From NCBI GenBank assembly GCA_949317995.1, contig OX439045.1, forward strand, positions 40,505,693 through 40,569,692: a DNA stretch of 64,000 nt, in the 5' to 3' direction. The notes below the pieces were generated by a model. It did no database searches. It was given only the letters and a program-made list of their open reading frames with translations, and was not told the origin of the DNA. Of this stretch, positions 24,579 through 37,560 are shown piece by piece (the stretch's first letter is position 1; each line of letters opens with the position of its first letter). The translations under genes and the position numbers were made by a program. The DNA comes from Acholoe squamosa (taxonomy: Eukaryota; Annelida; Polychaeta; Phyllodocida; Polynoidae).

Positions 24579-27500
24579 ATGACAATGGAGTCTCATGTCC
24601 TGAGAGTAGCTTTATTCTGTGCCATCCTGTATATGGTCTTTGCAAACAAAACAAGTAAGTATCCCCTTCCCTTTGTCAGTGCTTAATTGGGGGAGTTTAA
24701 ATGGTAAAGGTACGCTATTATCAGGCAATCTCAAATTGGATATATAATATCTCTTCTGAAAAAAAAATATTAAGTTGTCATCTTGTTTTTCTACTGAATA
24801 GGCATACCAGTTCATTGTTCACTAGTACAGACCTTGGTGTATGTATCTGGTTGTTTTATCTACCCCCCCCCATCCTTCAATTCTTTTTCTCTGTCTAGTT
24901 TCTCCTATAGCTGTAGGTAAACCCCATACGTAAATAGTGTGCATACAATTTATGGCATTGACACTGAATTAACTGAATTAATTTCTTGAAATTGCATATT
25001 ATTAAACAATTATTGATTCTCTTCAACAAGGAATTCCTCGCCTCTCTTGGAGAGAGAGTTTCCCTGTTACATGCTTAAAGAAACCCCTGATATTGGCCAT
25101 CGGTCATACTGTGTTTAGAGAAAGCATGCTTAAAGGAATCATATTTCTCTACAGGTATAGGCAGTAGATATCTTGGATTCCGTGACAGTCGGCACACACT
25201 GATGTCTGATCTGACAGAGAAGTATGACAATCGGATACTGCCGGTCGTTAATAGGTCACATGCTGTGAACGTCCAATATGAAATGGTGCTCAATCAGATC
25301 ATTGAACTGGTGAGTCATTCAAGAGAATTACAGGATATGTGATGCCCTTGACATCAATTTTACCTCACTTAACCATAAGGATTTTACATTATGCATTATA
25401 GAAGTAGGAAGCTTATTACTTCATTTTTTTCCTCAAGTGATATCTTTTCAAATTAAATGTAATCATATAACTCTAAAATTATGGTTATGCTCATGATCAT
25501 TTACAGTAGAATGCGTTTGACCCATCTCAAAAGGTTCAATGAATATAACTACTTTCAATGAACACTGTTCAAAACTGGACACGAGTATCTCATATCAGGA
25601 ATATCAAAAAGATTAACTGTACATAGATCCTTTTCCTGCGCATAGAAATCTTGGTGAAAATAAATGCACTTCACACTTCTAACATTTTTTGTATCCACAT
25701 ACTTCTGTGGTGAGGTATAGCATCGGTAGAAAAACAGTTTTAACCGTGAACACACAGCCAGCGATTTTTCGCTCTCCTCTCTTGATGAAGATCTGGCTAA
25801 AATTAAAATGAAGAAAAGAAGGCATGTAAATTTATGGAATAGCAGGTGGCAGACGTGTGTTTTTTCTTACATTTAAAAGGTTGAGAAAGAGCAATATTTG
25901 GTTACCAGCACGTGGGCCCGTTTTGTAAGTACACAATTAATGTGATGCCTAATTATAAATGTATTAGTCTGTTAGGTTTTGGATGTATTAAAACCATACG
26001 GAGTGTGTGAAGTGCGATTCATGAAAACATCGGTGCAGTTCTGACTCCATGCAAAGAAGCTTGTGTGGCATGACAAACATTAGCTTGTTTAGCATCTCTA
26101 TTAACATAAGGAAACTGACAAAATTAGAAACAAAGAAATGCTATCAATTAAGTGACTGACAAATAGATTTACGGTACCATAGCGTGCTCATCTGTGGTAC
26201 GCATTTGGCTTTTGTTTGCTCTTCTGGTTGCATGTCTGCAATGATGAATGAACTAAGGATGTGCTTTGGAGTCTGAACTCCATCCGATGAGATGGAATGG
26301 GGCTTGGCATCGTGATCTCACACTCTTTCCTTTCTGCAAGCTAATACGGTTAATATACTTTCATTTTGCACTGTTGTCGTCATCGTGTTAAAAGGACGAA
26401 AAGAACCAAATCTTGAGGATAGTCGTTTGGACGCGAGTTGTGAGTACTTGTTGTGATATTTGCAGGTATCCCTTTCAGATATCTTTTTGCCTGGAAAGAA
26501 GATTTTGATAGCTTTGAACAGTATGCTAAAAGCTTTGTAGATGTATTTTGTTTTCACCTCTAACACATGAATTTACAATGATATTACTCTATTAGCATTC
26601 ATCCCTAACATGTGTAATGTGCATCCTTAGAAATGTTGCTGATCAAAATGATACATATCATACTGGCTTTAACTGGTGATAGCGCTTAGATTGGTTAATA
26701 AAAATAGTTTAGTCTTAGTTCAATACAAACTGTTAGTTAGATTTATATCTCAAGCATAGAATCGTGCTATTGTATTATTGTGTCTTGATATGTGTGGACC
26801 CTCTATGTAATGTACACCATCGTACAGCTGTCATCATTGCATGGATAAAAGAAGTGGAGAAACGAATTTTGCTGTACAAATATTTTATTCCTTGCTTGGT
26901 CAATGTTGCTTATAGACATGTCTTGCTATGTATGTGTGAAATGCGTTTACTGAAATCCATTGTCAAACTTTAAGAATAAATCTCAGCGAAGGGTCTTCAA
27001 GTAGATATTTAAAGTGTATTGAGTAAAGAAAAGGTGTGACCAGGCAAGCAAAAACACCCCTCTGCAGGGAGATTCATTATCAAAGTCCATCTCAAGATCT
27101 CTAAAATGAGACATCATTGGCTTAAATATTCCTAGTAGTTATGTCAAAACCCCACCTTGAACATAGGTCGTTATTCATATCTGAAATCAACAATTAAGCT
27201 CTAAACATATTATAAACCATAATAAAGTCTAAAATCACAATAAATCAGCCTTTTTCGTAAAAAAATAAATAACAATGTGGTGATTCTTATCATAGATTTT
27301 GATCTAGAAGGAATTTTCTATTTCTGTTTTCAGTTTTGGGTTTTGGTGAGTTTCCCCTGAAAATTGGCATAAAAATCTGCAAATTTTGATTATTTGAATG
27401 GTTGCCATGGCAACCAGGAACAGGCACATAGGTTGATTTCTCATGAAAATGTTCATTTTACCATCCAAATTTGGGCGATTTCTACTGAAAATGGTGGATT

Positions 27501-30500
27501 TTAAAATGAGACCATTGGATTCTGCATCAAAAATTAGCTTAACATATTTTTATAATGATTTTAGAGTAATTTTGCAACTCCCCTGGTGGCCAAATGGGGA
27601 ACTAAAAATCCCCCGAGGAGGGGTGTTTTACCTTGATGAGTCACAGGTATTTATTTGATGTTAATCTTCTTTTATGTATTCTATATCTAGAATTAAGCTT
27701 CTTGTGTTTGGAGCGTTCACCATCTACTTTACAATGCTGATTATGCCATGTTTTCAGTACTGGCAAGACGAGTTTTTAACATGGGATCCTGCAGACTATG
27801 ACGGAATAGAGAAGGTCTATTTGAGCGTTGACACAATATGGAGACCCGACGTTGTGCTGTACAACAGGTAGGTCTACAATGAATTGCATACATTTGGATA
27901 AACTATATAAATACATGAACTCACCCTCGGATGCCTAAGTCCCTCAGGAAGGCATTTCTCAAGATGGTATGACTAGACCCACTTCAAGTCGTAGTGAGAT
28001 CTCTCAGTTAAATACCATTACAGCCCTGTATCTAGTTATCGTTAATAATTGCACTGGTATGACTGCCCTACCAAACCCTATGTAATTACTGCCTTAAGTG
28101 CTGATCGTACAGAGTAGGCGTAGTGTGTTACCTACAATCACCCACTCTGATTATGAGGTTTTCAAGTCGCACTGGCTGTGTCTAGTCGTACTTGAGAAAT
28201 TCCCTCCAGGTTGATCAATGTAAATGCAATGATGGTCACCTCTGCCAGTAAAATTACACACTTTTCCCCAATCATAGCTCTACGGTTTGCTCTAAGGACC
28301 ACCTGACTGTTACTGCCAAGTGCTGGTTAGTGTTCCTGGTGAGGCAAAGACTGGCTGTGCCTGTGGGGTGTTTCACAAGTTGGCAATATTTACAACCAGT
28401 CATACCTAGATGTGATAGCAGTTTTAAGATCGGTTGTAGGCTTATACTAGCAGGTGTTTCTACAAAGGTCATCAGTACCGTAATCTCCCGCGTATAAGGC
28501 GCATCCCACGTATAAGGCGCACCCAGAGTTTCAGAATATGGTCAAAAAAATAAAAAAATCATAACTTTTGTTCTAATGAATGGATTTTCAAAATTCAAAA
28601 AGCTATGTGCTGTTTGGACCCCCGTGACCCTCCTGGAACCCAAATGCAGCAGATGAGCTTATATGGTAGTGTAACATATCAAAAGAAAGGTCTTGGTGTC
28701 CCCCTTGTGGATCCAATTAGAACTAAAACCCCCTGTATAAGACGCGCCTTATACGCGGGAGATTACGGTATATTCTAATATATTTCTCTATATGATCTGA
28801 CCAAGATAGGTGTGGTTATAACTTTGTGATAGTCATAATTTGGATTTAGAAATGGATGAATTCTGACTATTATTATCTTTGGCTTGTGAAACACCGCACA
28901 GGACTTGTCTTACTTGTTGACGAGAAGAAGTATCAGGAGGTGTTGTAGGGAAGATTAATGAAATTGTTGTAATCATTCTGCTATATTACCACAACCTCTG
29001 CGTCACTGCAATCAAGGAAACCGCCTAGAATGCAAAGGCCTAAAATGCACATATTTTGACATCTTAGAACATCAAGTGGGATTCTACCATGTCGACCTTG
29101 ACTCAGCTAGCGTGGGCCCCCAAACCACAAACTTCGCATCTGTGAAACAAAGACTTATCAGGCCTTCATTTTTCACGTGTTTTAACAATCACTATGCAGC
29201 AAACCTTTCAACAACCTCTATGCAGCAAACCACCTGCAAAATGTGCGATACTCCATATCCTAATTAGTTTGGTTTTTACCTCTTTACCTGTCCCGAGAAA
29301 AGTATAATTTATGTGTGTTCTGTTCATCTTAGTATTTGGTATTTTGTTCATCTTTGAAGAAGTAAGGTAAAGCTTTAAGAACCCTCTTGTTCAGGGAGCA
29401 GTTATGATGACTGATTGGGTCTACTGCAATGAAATAGGACACATAGTAGCTCACTTTTGATAATTCTGCATAAGCCTCACTGGGCAAAGGTCAACGGTAA
29501 TTTCCATCTGTTTTTCTGACTGCCAGGAAGGACATTTTAATTTGGGGCAACCCCATAAACCCTAACGTATACTCCCACTCCTCCCCCCCCCAAAAAAAAA
29601 AAAAGAAAAAAGAAGGTATTTGTCCACTATGCTGCTCCTGTGCATATGCGACAACCATGACATTTTCAATGCCTACTTGTCATTGCAGTGTGGACGTGGA
29701 GAGGACAGCATTTGAGGTATTCCCTGCTGGTGTTGCAGGAGTCACCCACGAAGGGTATGTGAACTGGTTTGCACCTGTCATCATGCAGAGTCTGTGCAAG
29801 ATCAAAGTGGATGCCTACCCTTTTGACCAACAGGTAAGTGGGGGTGGTATAGATAGAGCCATCAATACAACATACACCATTGTCTTGCAATTGCCTCTCA
29901 ACCTTGGTCAGTGTCTATCGTACTCAATCTCGGGCTGGAGTCATTTATTCCCATGTGCAGAGGGGGGAGGAACTTTTGAAAAAGGGGGGCAAAACTCAAT
30001 AAACCTTTTCATTGGGGCAGGTTAATATGTGTGGTTCAAGACTCACGATACGTCATACCACATATGTATCTAAATTTTATTTTACTCGTTCCTTTTTTTT
30101 GGGGGGGCAGGGTCAGCAAGGAGGGAGCCCAAACTACAAGATATTGATTGAAAAACGGCCATTTCCACACATTTTACAAGAAAAACAGAAGGCCTTTAAA
30201 AGTTAATGTTTAACTTAGATCACAATGATGTCTACTTCCCAAATAAATTCTAATGAAGTCTACATGTATATCGATACTAGATAGTTCCGACAAACATCTA
30301 TAATACAATATTGTACGCTCTATAATTATAAATGAGGTAAAGGCCATTATGAATGTTAGCTACACTGAAACCTTAGCTATTTTGGTTTTGTACTTTTCTA
30401 CTTTCAGTCATGCCCTTTGAAGTTTGGATCATGGAGCTATGATGGCCTTAAGTTGAACCTTACCGCCAAGTATGAAAAAGTGTCACTGGCAAACTATGTT

Positions 30501-33500
30501 ACTAGTGTAGAGTGGATGGTAAACAAAACTTTGTTGCAAAATGAAACATGCTCTCTCAGATATATACTATCTTGACATGGTATATTCATGATGACTATAG
30601 CTCAGGGTCTATATATTCACTGTATCTACAATGAACAACACTTTTATTTTTTTTTCTTACTAAAGTTTATTGATTAAAACTCAACAAATTATATGTTGAT
30701 TTCAGTTGGTTGCTTCATATAGTTATAGCATAGCATGTCATTCTCTACTATACACCACATCTCATTAACAATTTGGTACCTAACCATTGTGTGTGTTCCT
30801 TGTCCCACAGGTGCTAGATACCCCATGTAAGACAAATGTTCTATATTATAACTGCTGCCCAGAGCCATACCCAGATGTGACCTGTGATATTATCATGCGT
30901 AGACGGCCTGCCTTCTACCTTTTTAATTTGGTGCTGCCAACAGTACTGCTGCTGATCATTGGGCTGCTCGTTTTCTGTCTACCCCCCGAGTCTGGGGAAA
31001 AGGTAGTGTGCGGTTTTTAATTTGAGCAGTAATATTATTAACTTTGATTTGATTTATTCCTGAAGTTGAAATTCATTTTTTAGACACAAAGGAAAATAAA
31101 GTTCTACAAAGATAAATCTTAATGATATATGTGATGCCCAATAAAGGCGAAACCACAGCTCTCTTGATGATTGATAAGTAGACATAGTGCTTTGAAAAGT
31201 GATTTCCTCAGATCAAGTATTACTCTTACCAGCAACATTACAAATCAGTAGAATCATTGCCTAGGTATCAAAGGGTGCAGAAATTAAATTCACTTACCAT
31301 AATGTATTCCTTTTCCCTCTTTTCCCAGGTTTCACTGGCCATCACTGTTCTCTTATCAATGTCAGTCTATATGTTGATTGTCATGGACAATGTGCCCCCT
31401 AATGCAGAGGCAATCCCACTACTTGGTATGTTTTTCAAAGATTGGACATAGATCTAACAGATATTCTGTAAAGAATCATTGTATCAACAAGTATGATGAG
31501 TATGGGGGCTGTTTACATAGCATTGAAAAGACTTTGTATCCTCCATCCTAGTATACCCTAGTATATATTGTAGCGGTAGCGCTCCGCTACTGCGGGGCCC
31601 TGCGGGGCTGGTTGGTTCGGCCAGCTGCCACTAGGGGATGTGTTGGCCACGGCCACTATATAACGTGACCGCGGGACAGCGGCCCCTCAGTCGTGACTTA
31701 GGCTCCAAAAGGCACGGGTCGGACCAGCCTACCTCACAGAGCCATGGCTATAGGAAGGACATTGTGCATTGATCCTAGATGCTAACTTGATGACTAATAG
31801 ATGAACAATTGATGTTCAGTGTTTGTTTCACGAGTAGTTGACTCCTTGTACCACTAGTTATTGTTCAGAGAAAAGAAGGGACAGCCGTCTCTGTTGTCAA
31901 CCGTACTCGGGTAGCTGTCTTTCCCCTAGGCAACCACATACCGTTACAATATCATAAGAATCATTGTATCAACATCAAAGTATGATCAGTATGGGGGCAG
32001 TTTACAAATCATTGAAAATACATTGTATTCCCCATCCTAGTATATCCTGGTATAGATCATTGTTGATAAGCAAGCACTTTGGCCTGTATACCATGATGAT
32101 AACAAAATAGGTTTACTCTTACAAGTGAGCAATTTTGGAGTTCAAGGCAAAGTATAGTCCCCCACTATAATTCTATTGAAAAAGAAAATATGATTTTTAA
32201 GTAATATGTGACATATATTTTACCAATCTGCAGAGCTGTTTATTGGTGGCACGGTGGGCATGCTGACTTTGTCTACAGTCATGGCTGTGTTTGTTGTCAA
32301 CTTCCACTTCCGTGGTAGCTACTCACGGCCACCATACTGGATCCGGTGCTGCTGCATGGGCAGATTTCTAGCCACCATCTGCTGCCTTAGGAAGGAGGTC
32401 AAAGACATTGAAGATGGAGATGAAATATTGGTAAGGGTTAGCACGTTCTTTATAGCCTTCTTCATCCACTGGGATCAGTTGTGGAATGTGACCAAAGCAG
32501 ATCATATGAAAATCATAAAGAGTACATCTCATTCAAATGTGGTCCACTCTGCAAATTGGCTGTAGCATATTGCTCTCAAACACCTTTATTATCTTCAGGT
32601 GGCATCTGTATGAAGTTTTCTTGTTTATAAAAGTGACTAAGTTTCTGCATATTACTAAGTTTCCACAGATAAATCTACCTAAACACACCTAGTGGTTTTG
32701 AGAATTTCAGTCTCTGCTTTACTCCACGGTTTTGGAAAAGTTATTATTTCAATAAATTGGTTCTTATTCTGAGCAGCCTCCAAATACTCCTAAACCACCA
32801 ACTACAAACCCTCCCAAACAAAATCAGGTAATAATCTTGCAATCACCATCCGGCGATCTTTATCAAATGGCAACAATGATCATGTGATTTATGTACATTG
32901 TGATTATGTTTTTTACAATATTACCTAACTATCCTTTACCAAAACTTCTTTTGTGTTTATTACTCTACCATACTACTTTGTTGTTACAGATTTTTTTAAT
33001 GTATATAGAATTTATCACCCCCAACGTTATTGGTTAAAAAAAAAGGTTTTTGACACTCATCAGTTCACTGTGTTAAACGACATAAATTACTGTACATAAC
33101 TATACACTTTGAATCATTTTATTTCGTTGCATTTTGTTTATTTGAAATTCTGGTTTGGATGAAGTATTGATTGCTGCGTTTAACTCTGTATTTGATAAAA
33201 TAGTCTACCTTGATCCACATTCTATCATCCTGAAATATTTTTGAGGACAAAGGACAAATTTAAAATAATGATGGTGATGATAGAAATAATAAACATAGGA
33301 ATAAATGTTTTATCTTAAGTTTGCATTAAAAACAGTGGATTTGAATTGCTGGATCAATTAAAGAAACAGAGGGAAAATGTGATAAAATCCCAATTTATCA
33401 TTTCATTTTACCAGGTGACCACCAACAATTCCAACAACTCCTACAATGTTCCCAATAGTGGTGGTGGTGGGGTTTCCCTGATGTCGATGTCGTCAGTGAG

Positions 33501-33780
33501 ACAAAACAATAATGGTTCAACTGGCTCAGTCAACCAGATCAAGATTCAAAGCATTGACACTGGCATAAGGGACCCTTCCAATGACACCTTGCAGCAAATA
33601 CTGGGTGAAGTGCGGCAACAGAGTTGGCGTATGCAGGAGAGGTATCGGGAAAAGAAGATAGACAACGTAGGGGAAGCAGAGTGGCGTGTAGTAGCCATGA
33701 CTCTGGATAGAGTCTTTTTTATGGTCCTTCTAACAGTGAGCCTCATCATGTCCCTGGTTATCTTCAAGGATGTAATCTAA
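24579..33780 (+). CDS. Nicotinic acetylcholine receptor, alpha-type subunit (11 coding exons, 514 aa)
   Basis: Coding exons: 24579-24654, 25155-25309, 25880-25924, 27758-27867, 29689-29833, 30408-30518, 30811-31002, 31329-31425, 32234-32430, 32777-32827 and 33415-33780. All introns are GT-AG and the phases join without a stop. The product is a cation-channel subunit of the pentameric Cys-loop family in the plasma membrane. Residues 1-24 form a signal peptide. Visible are loop A WRPDVVLYN, the Cys-loop C165-C179 with FD, loop B GSWSYDG, and the vicinal pair C229-C230 in YYNCCPEPYPD, which defines an alpha-type (agonist-binding) subunit. M1 is about 247-271, M2 279-298 preceded by GEK (cation-selective), M3 312-336 and M4 482-514. 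The 45-bp and 110-bp exons match the classic nicotinic gene layout. The M3-M4 loop is short and Asn/Ser/Gly-rich. A second Met lies at codon 3. Which alpha subtype it is cannot be told by eye. Confidence 0.96.
27049..27633. mobile_element. Inverted-repeat MITE in receptor intron 3
   Basis: aaaacacccctctgcaggga (27051) mirrors cgaggaggggtgtttt (to 27630), with AT-rich noncoding sequence between. The length is about 585 bp. Exact ends are uncertain. Confidence 0.6.
27950..28212. mobile_element. Inverted-repeat MITE, copy B, in receptor intron 4
   Basis: Same family as 21368-21632. The left end aaggcatttctcaagatggt and right end gtcgtacttgagaaattccc are inverted copies. Confidence 0.8.
28478..28768. 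mobile_element. CCGTAATCTCCCGCGTATAAG MITE with TA target duplication
   Basis: Perfect inverted ends ccgtaatctcccgcgtataa and ttatacgcgggagattacgg are flanked by TA at 28476-28477 and 28769-28770. TA duplication is typical of Tc1/mariner/pogo-type transposition. Related copies lie at 48282-48385, 52643-52850 and 55490-55758, sharing the ggtcttggtgtcccc interior. Confidence 0.9.
31569..31951. mobile_element. Inverted-end element flanked by a ~95-bp direct duplication
   Basis: The ends attgtagcggta and taccgttacaat are inverted copies with one mismatch. The GC-rich interior differs from its surroundings. On both sides lies the same ~95-bp sequence (31471-31570 and 31956-32050, starting aagaatcattgtatcaaca), far longer than a normal target duplication. 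It sits in intron 8 of the receptor gene. Confidence 0.65.
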
Positions 33781-35300
33781 GATATCATAGCTCATATATT
33801 TGTATTGATGATTTTACAAGGGACAGGATGAACCTGTAGGATTCAATGTGCCTTCCTCATGAAAGATGGTCCTTCCCCGCCATATTTGGTTACTGTGGTA
33901 CAACATGTATCAGGCCTGGCTTACCTAAGGATGAACCCATTACTGAACCATATGTGGGATCGTTTGTGGTGCGGCTTATATGCCAGGCTATAGAACAGTG
34001 CTAAAATGACCAAATTGCAGCAACAGCCCTGCCTCATTGGTCTGGTATGAACTAAGGGTGCACCCTATAGGCGAGGTGTGCGGGAGTTGGTTTAGCACAT
34101 AATTCAAGAGACAAGACTACATTCTGGTGGATACAGTGCTTCTTTACCTTTCATACATGTAGAGTATTTTACACCAAGTTTCTTTTTATGTATAAATGCC
34201 ATGAACCATTTTTTTATGTGAACTATGCGTACACCTTGCCACAGGATCCATCCACGTCACATACATCATTTCATAATAAGTGCTACCTAGATACTGCCCC
34301 ACCAATCTCATCTGTGATAAAGAAAATATGTACATATTCTGAACCACACGGTTTGTCAAAGATTTAGACCAGAGCTGTGTTTGATAACTTTGGTAAGAGC
34401 AGTATGCACATGCCTTATGACTTTCGACAGGGAATTTTTAAGTTTTCCTCTTATGGTCCTGACTTCGAACATAGATATTACAGAGCATTTTATATCATTG
34501 AGAATGTATAGTATCAGCGAGCCAACATATTTTAGGTTCGTGTATATACATCCTCAGAAGTGCCATTTCATTATAAAACACCTTTTTAACCTAGATATAA
34601 TCTTATTGTGGCATCAGTTGTCAAATGATATTATGCATTATATGTGTCTCACCGAGGAAGTCTGGACAAGCAAATGTAAATAGAAAAAAAACACATGATA
34701 ATTACCTTGTTTCATACCACTGTGTGGGATATACATGTGTGATTTTATGTATAATTGGAAACACTGTAATATACACATTGCCAGAGGGGTTAAGGGGTTA
34801 TAGCAAGAGACATCAATGGAAGATTTATAAATTTACCAACAAATTATGGTATCGCATGTGGTTACCTGGGTTAGCAGGTGACGTTAGGTATATCCATCTC
34901 AGTTTTGACCAGTATCTGACATAACTATAAACCAAGTGGACAAAGTACACATTTTGATGGGCTAGTTTTAATTGTTTCATTTGCATTGAAAATAATTCTT
35001 TTCAGACTTTTATCAATGCGAGTGTTTTAATGCGAGATGAAAATCTGACGTGCAGTATGTTATATTTAGAATGAAGTGTAGAATATTGTAGATCATCTTT
35101 ATTTATCTTTAGTGTCTCTTTTGTTTTAATACATGCGAACCAATAAGTTATGATGATGTTTGATTTTATGTCATTTGTGTAAACGGATATCTTAACATTT
35201 TAGCCATGGAACCGTCCATGAAATGAATGATGTTGGTTGCTTACCTAGTACTTAGCAGAAGTAACTATGTTGACACATCAAATAATGATTTTGAAATTAT
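33781..35300 (+). other. Receptor 3' UTR and intergenic sequence
   Basis: Unique AT-rich sequence following the receptor stop codon. No canonical AATAAA was clear, so the transcript end was not placed. No other exon supported. Confidence 0.4.
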
Positions 35301-35392
35301 TCGAGACTTACCAGTAGGTTGAGGTATAATTAATTCTTTCCGGCTGCTGTGGCAGGTGGTGTAGGTGGGTGTGGGTTACGCGGGGCACCAAC

Positions 35393-36400
35393 TCAGGGTG
35401 CTGCATTGTAGCCCATTTGAGGGAATATGATGGGCAAACATGGAAAGTTGAGTGTGGGCATAGCCATGCCCATGTGCATGTTACTCGACCTCTTCGGTGG
35501 GTAGGGCTGTCTCTGCCGTGTTTTTTGTGCCGGCTTGGCTTTCCCGGGAGCTGGCTTTGGCTGGGACTTTTCCAGTTTCTCGGCCATCTTGTGTGCCGCA
35601 TCAACCTCCTTTATGGCCTCCTATAAGTTGCCACCGTGTAGGAACTTAGGGTCATTTCCTGCTTACTTTAGCAAGTGCTCCCTGTATTTCCGCATGATGA
35701 CGGGCTTGAGGAGGTCCTTCCGATGTGCTGTAATGGCGTTGATCGTGCAAACGATCAACTGCATTCCGTCAATAAACCACTCACTGCAGTCGTCTAGTTT
35801 TGGATCTCCTGTACCTCTCAAGAACCAAAGGTGAATGACAGGCTGGAATGTCACTATGGCCTACACCAAGTGCGCCTGAAGTTTTTTCAGCGCCTCATCC
35901 CTCTTGAGGTACTCTGAACTGCTGGGCCTGTTCAGGAGCACCGGTAGTGCAGGTTCCAGCTCAGGGGCCACTAATTTAGCTGCGTTGTCTAGTTGTGGGT
36001 ACATACCATGGACTAAGTCAAGGTCAGCCCTTGTTCTTTTCTCAGAGAAGAGGGACTCCAAAAAGTCACTGACCAAGAGTGAAAGGTCCTTTCCCTTCTT
36101 GGATTTCTCCTTCTCCTTGATGATCCTTTCATTCATAAGGTCGTGCAGTTTACCAGGTGGAGGCATCTTGGTAGTGGATGGTTCCGGTTCTTGGACTTTG
36201 TCCGGCTCCTCCTCCTCCTGTGTCCTGGCCTGGGCCTGACCCTGCTGAATCATCTGCAGCATCACAGAGGACAGCATCTGACCCATGAATGCTCCAGAGT
36301 TGGGGTTCTGGAGCATTGTGGAGAAGTCAAACCCTGTTGGCACAGCTGTGTCACCCCCAGTGCCAGTGCCCTGTGTGTCGGTAGTGCCTTCACTGGTGCC
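35393..36400 (-). pseudogene. Gag-like retroelement ORF with in-frame stops
   Basis: One minus-strand frame runs from about 36400 to 35393 and is broken only by stop codons near 35858, 35660 and 35620, so it is a point-mutated single ORF. The N-terminal part is Gln/Glu-rich. Later come LLVSDFLESLFSEKRT and then RKDLLKPVIMRKYREHLL. A Lys/Pro/Gln-rich basic tail follows. This order, and the phrase resembling the R-x-LLKP segment of DIRS/Ngaro-type gag proteins, suggest a retroelement gag remnant. No reverse transcriptase or recombinase is adjacent. Family assignment is tentative; the pseudogene call is firmer. Confidence 0.45.
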
Positions 36401-36459
36401 AGTAATAAGTAATCATAGTAAAACCAAAAACTAAGCCAAAAGAAACAGAATCACTGTCT

Positions 36460-36570
36460 ATAGGCCCCACGGTCAAAGGGCCCCCCGTCACAAGGCCCCC
36501 TGACACAAGGCCCCCCGGGCAAAAGGCCCCACAACCAAAGGGCCCCCCTGTCATTAGGCCTCCCCCCCCC
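36460..36570. repeat. AAGGCCCC-type short repeat
   Basis: Units such as aaagggccccccgtcac and aaggccccccgggc repeat every 17-22 bp, ending in a C-run. Confidence 0.8.
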
Positions 36571-36739
36571 CCCATTTCCCAAATGTACTATACCTATTAC
36601 CTGTTCATTCAAAAGGTAAAATGTAATGTCAATTCGATAGATAACTCGCAGATGGTTAGAACATAGGTAGGTAAATAGATAAACATTATTTCCACTACTT
36701 GTCTGCTAGTTGTTTCAGTTTTGTCCGCTAGTTCTTGTA

Positions 36740-37385
36740 TTTTGTTCGCAATCTGTCGACCGCCACGACCACCCGGTCCGTCAGTATCAGTACATTGTCC
36801 GCTAGTATTAGTACAATGTCCGCTAGGATCAGGTACAGTGTCCGCTAGTATTGACGGACAGTTGACCGCCAGGATCAGGTACTTGTCCGTTAGTATTAGC
36901 ACAGTGTCCGCTAGTACTGACCGACAGTTGACCGGTAGGATCAGTTACTTGTCCGTCAGTACTAGTACAGTGTCCGCTAGTACTAATGGACAGTTGACCG
37001 CCCGGATTTGTGCCCTGTCCGTCAGTATCATTATAATGCCCGCTAGTAATAACGGACAGTTGACCGCCAGGATTTGTTACTTGTCCGTCAGTATCATTAT
37101 AATGCCCGCTAGTAATAACGGACAGTTGACCGCCAGGATTTGTTACTTGTCCGTCAGTATCATTATAATGTCCGCTAGTTCTGGCGGACAGTCGACCGCC
37201 GGGATTTGTTACTTGTCCGTCAGTATCATTATAATGTCCGCTAGTTCTGGCGGACAGTCGACCGCCGGGATTTGTTACTTGTCCGTCAGTATCATTATAA
37301 TGTCCGCTAGTTCTGGCGGACAGTCGACCGCCAGGATTTGTCCCCTATTCGTTAGGATTGGTCACTTGACCGTCAGGGACATGAC
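36740..37385 (+). repeat. 66-bp minisatellite with internal inverted sub-repeats
   Basis: ttgtccgtcagtatcattat recurs at 37081, 37147, 37213 and 37279, exactly 66 bp apart; more degenerate units extend leftwards to about 36740. Each unit contains opposed tgtccg and cggaca blocks, so single strands could fold. Because 66 is divisible by three, an open frame of 222 codons is kept open by periodicity. I do not regard it as a gene. Confidence 0.9.
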
Positions 37386-37560
37386 TTGAGAGGCCAATCC
37401 TCAGGGGTCCATCTCCCACCTTCGTGCCACAAACTCGCTATGTTTTCCATGTATTTTGTGTTTTAATTTTTTTTTGCTCCCCCCCCCAAGGTATATGAAC
37501 TTGTCTTTCCTTGGGGGTTCTTTAGTCAACAACGGGGTGTACGGGGGGGGGGTGGGTTTA

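Noticed and set aside
35304..36412. Plus-strand open frames
   Set aside because: They are shadows of the minus-strand gag-like frame.
36721..37389. 222-codon open frame
   Set aside because: It is kept open by a 66-bp tandem repeat; composition and periodicity explain it and no start or splice context supports a gene.
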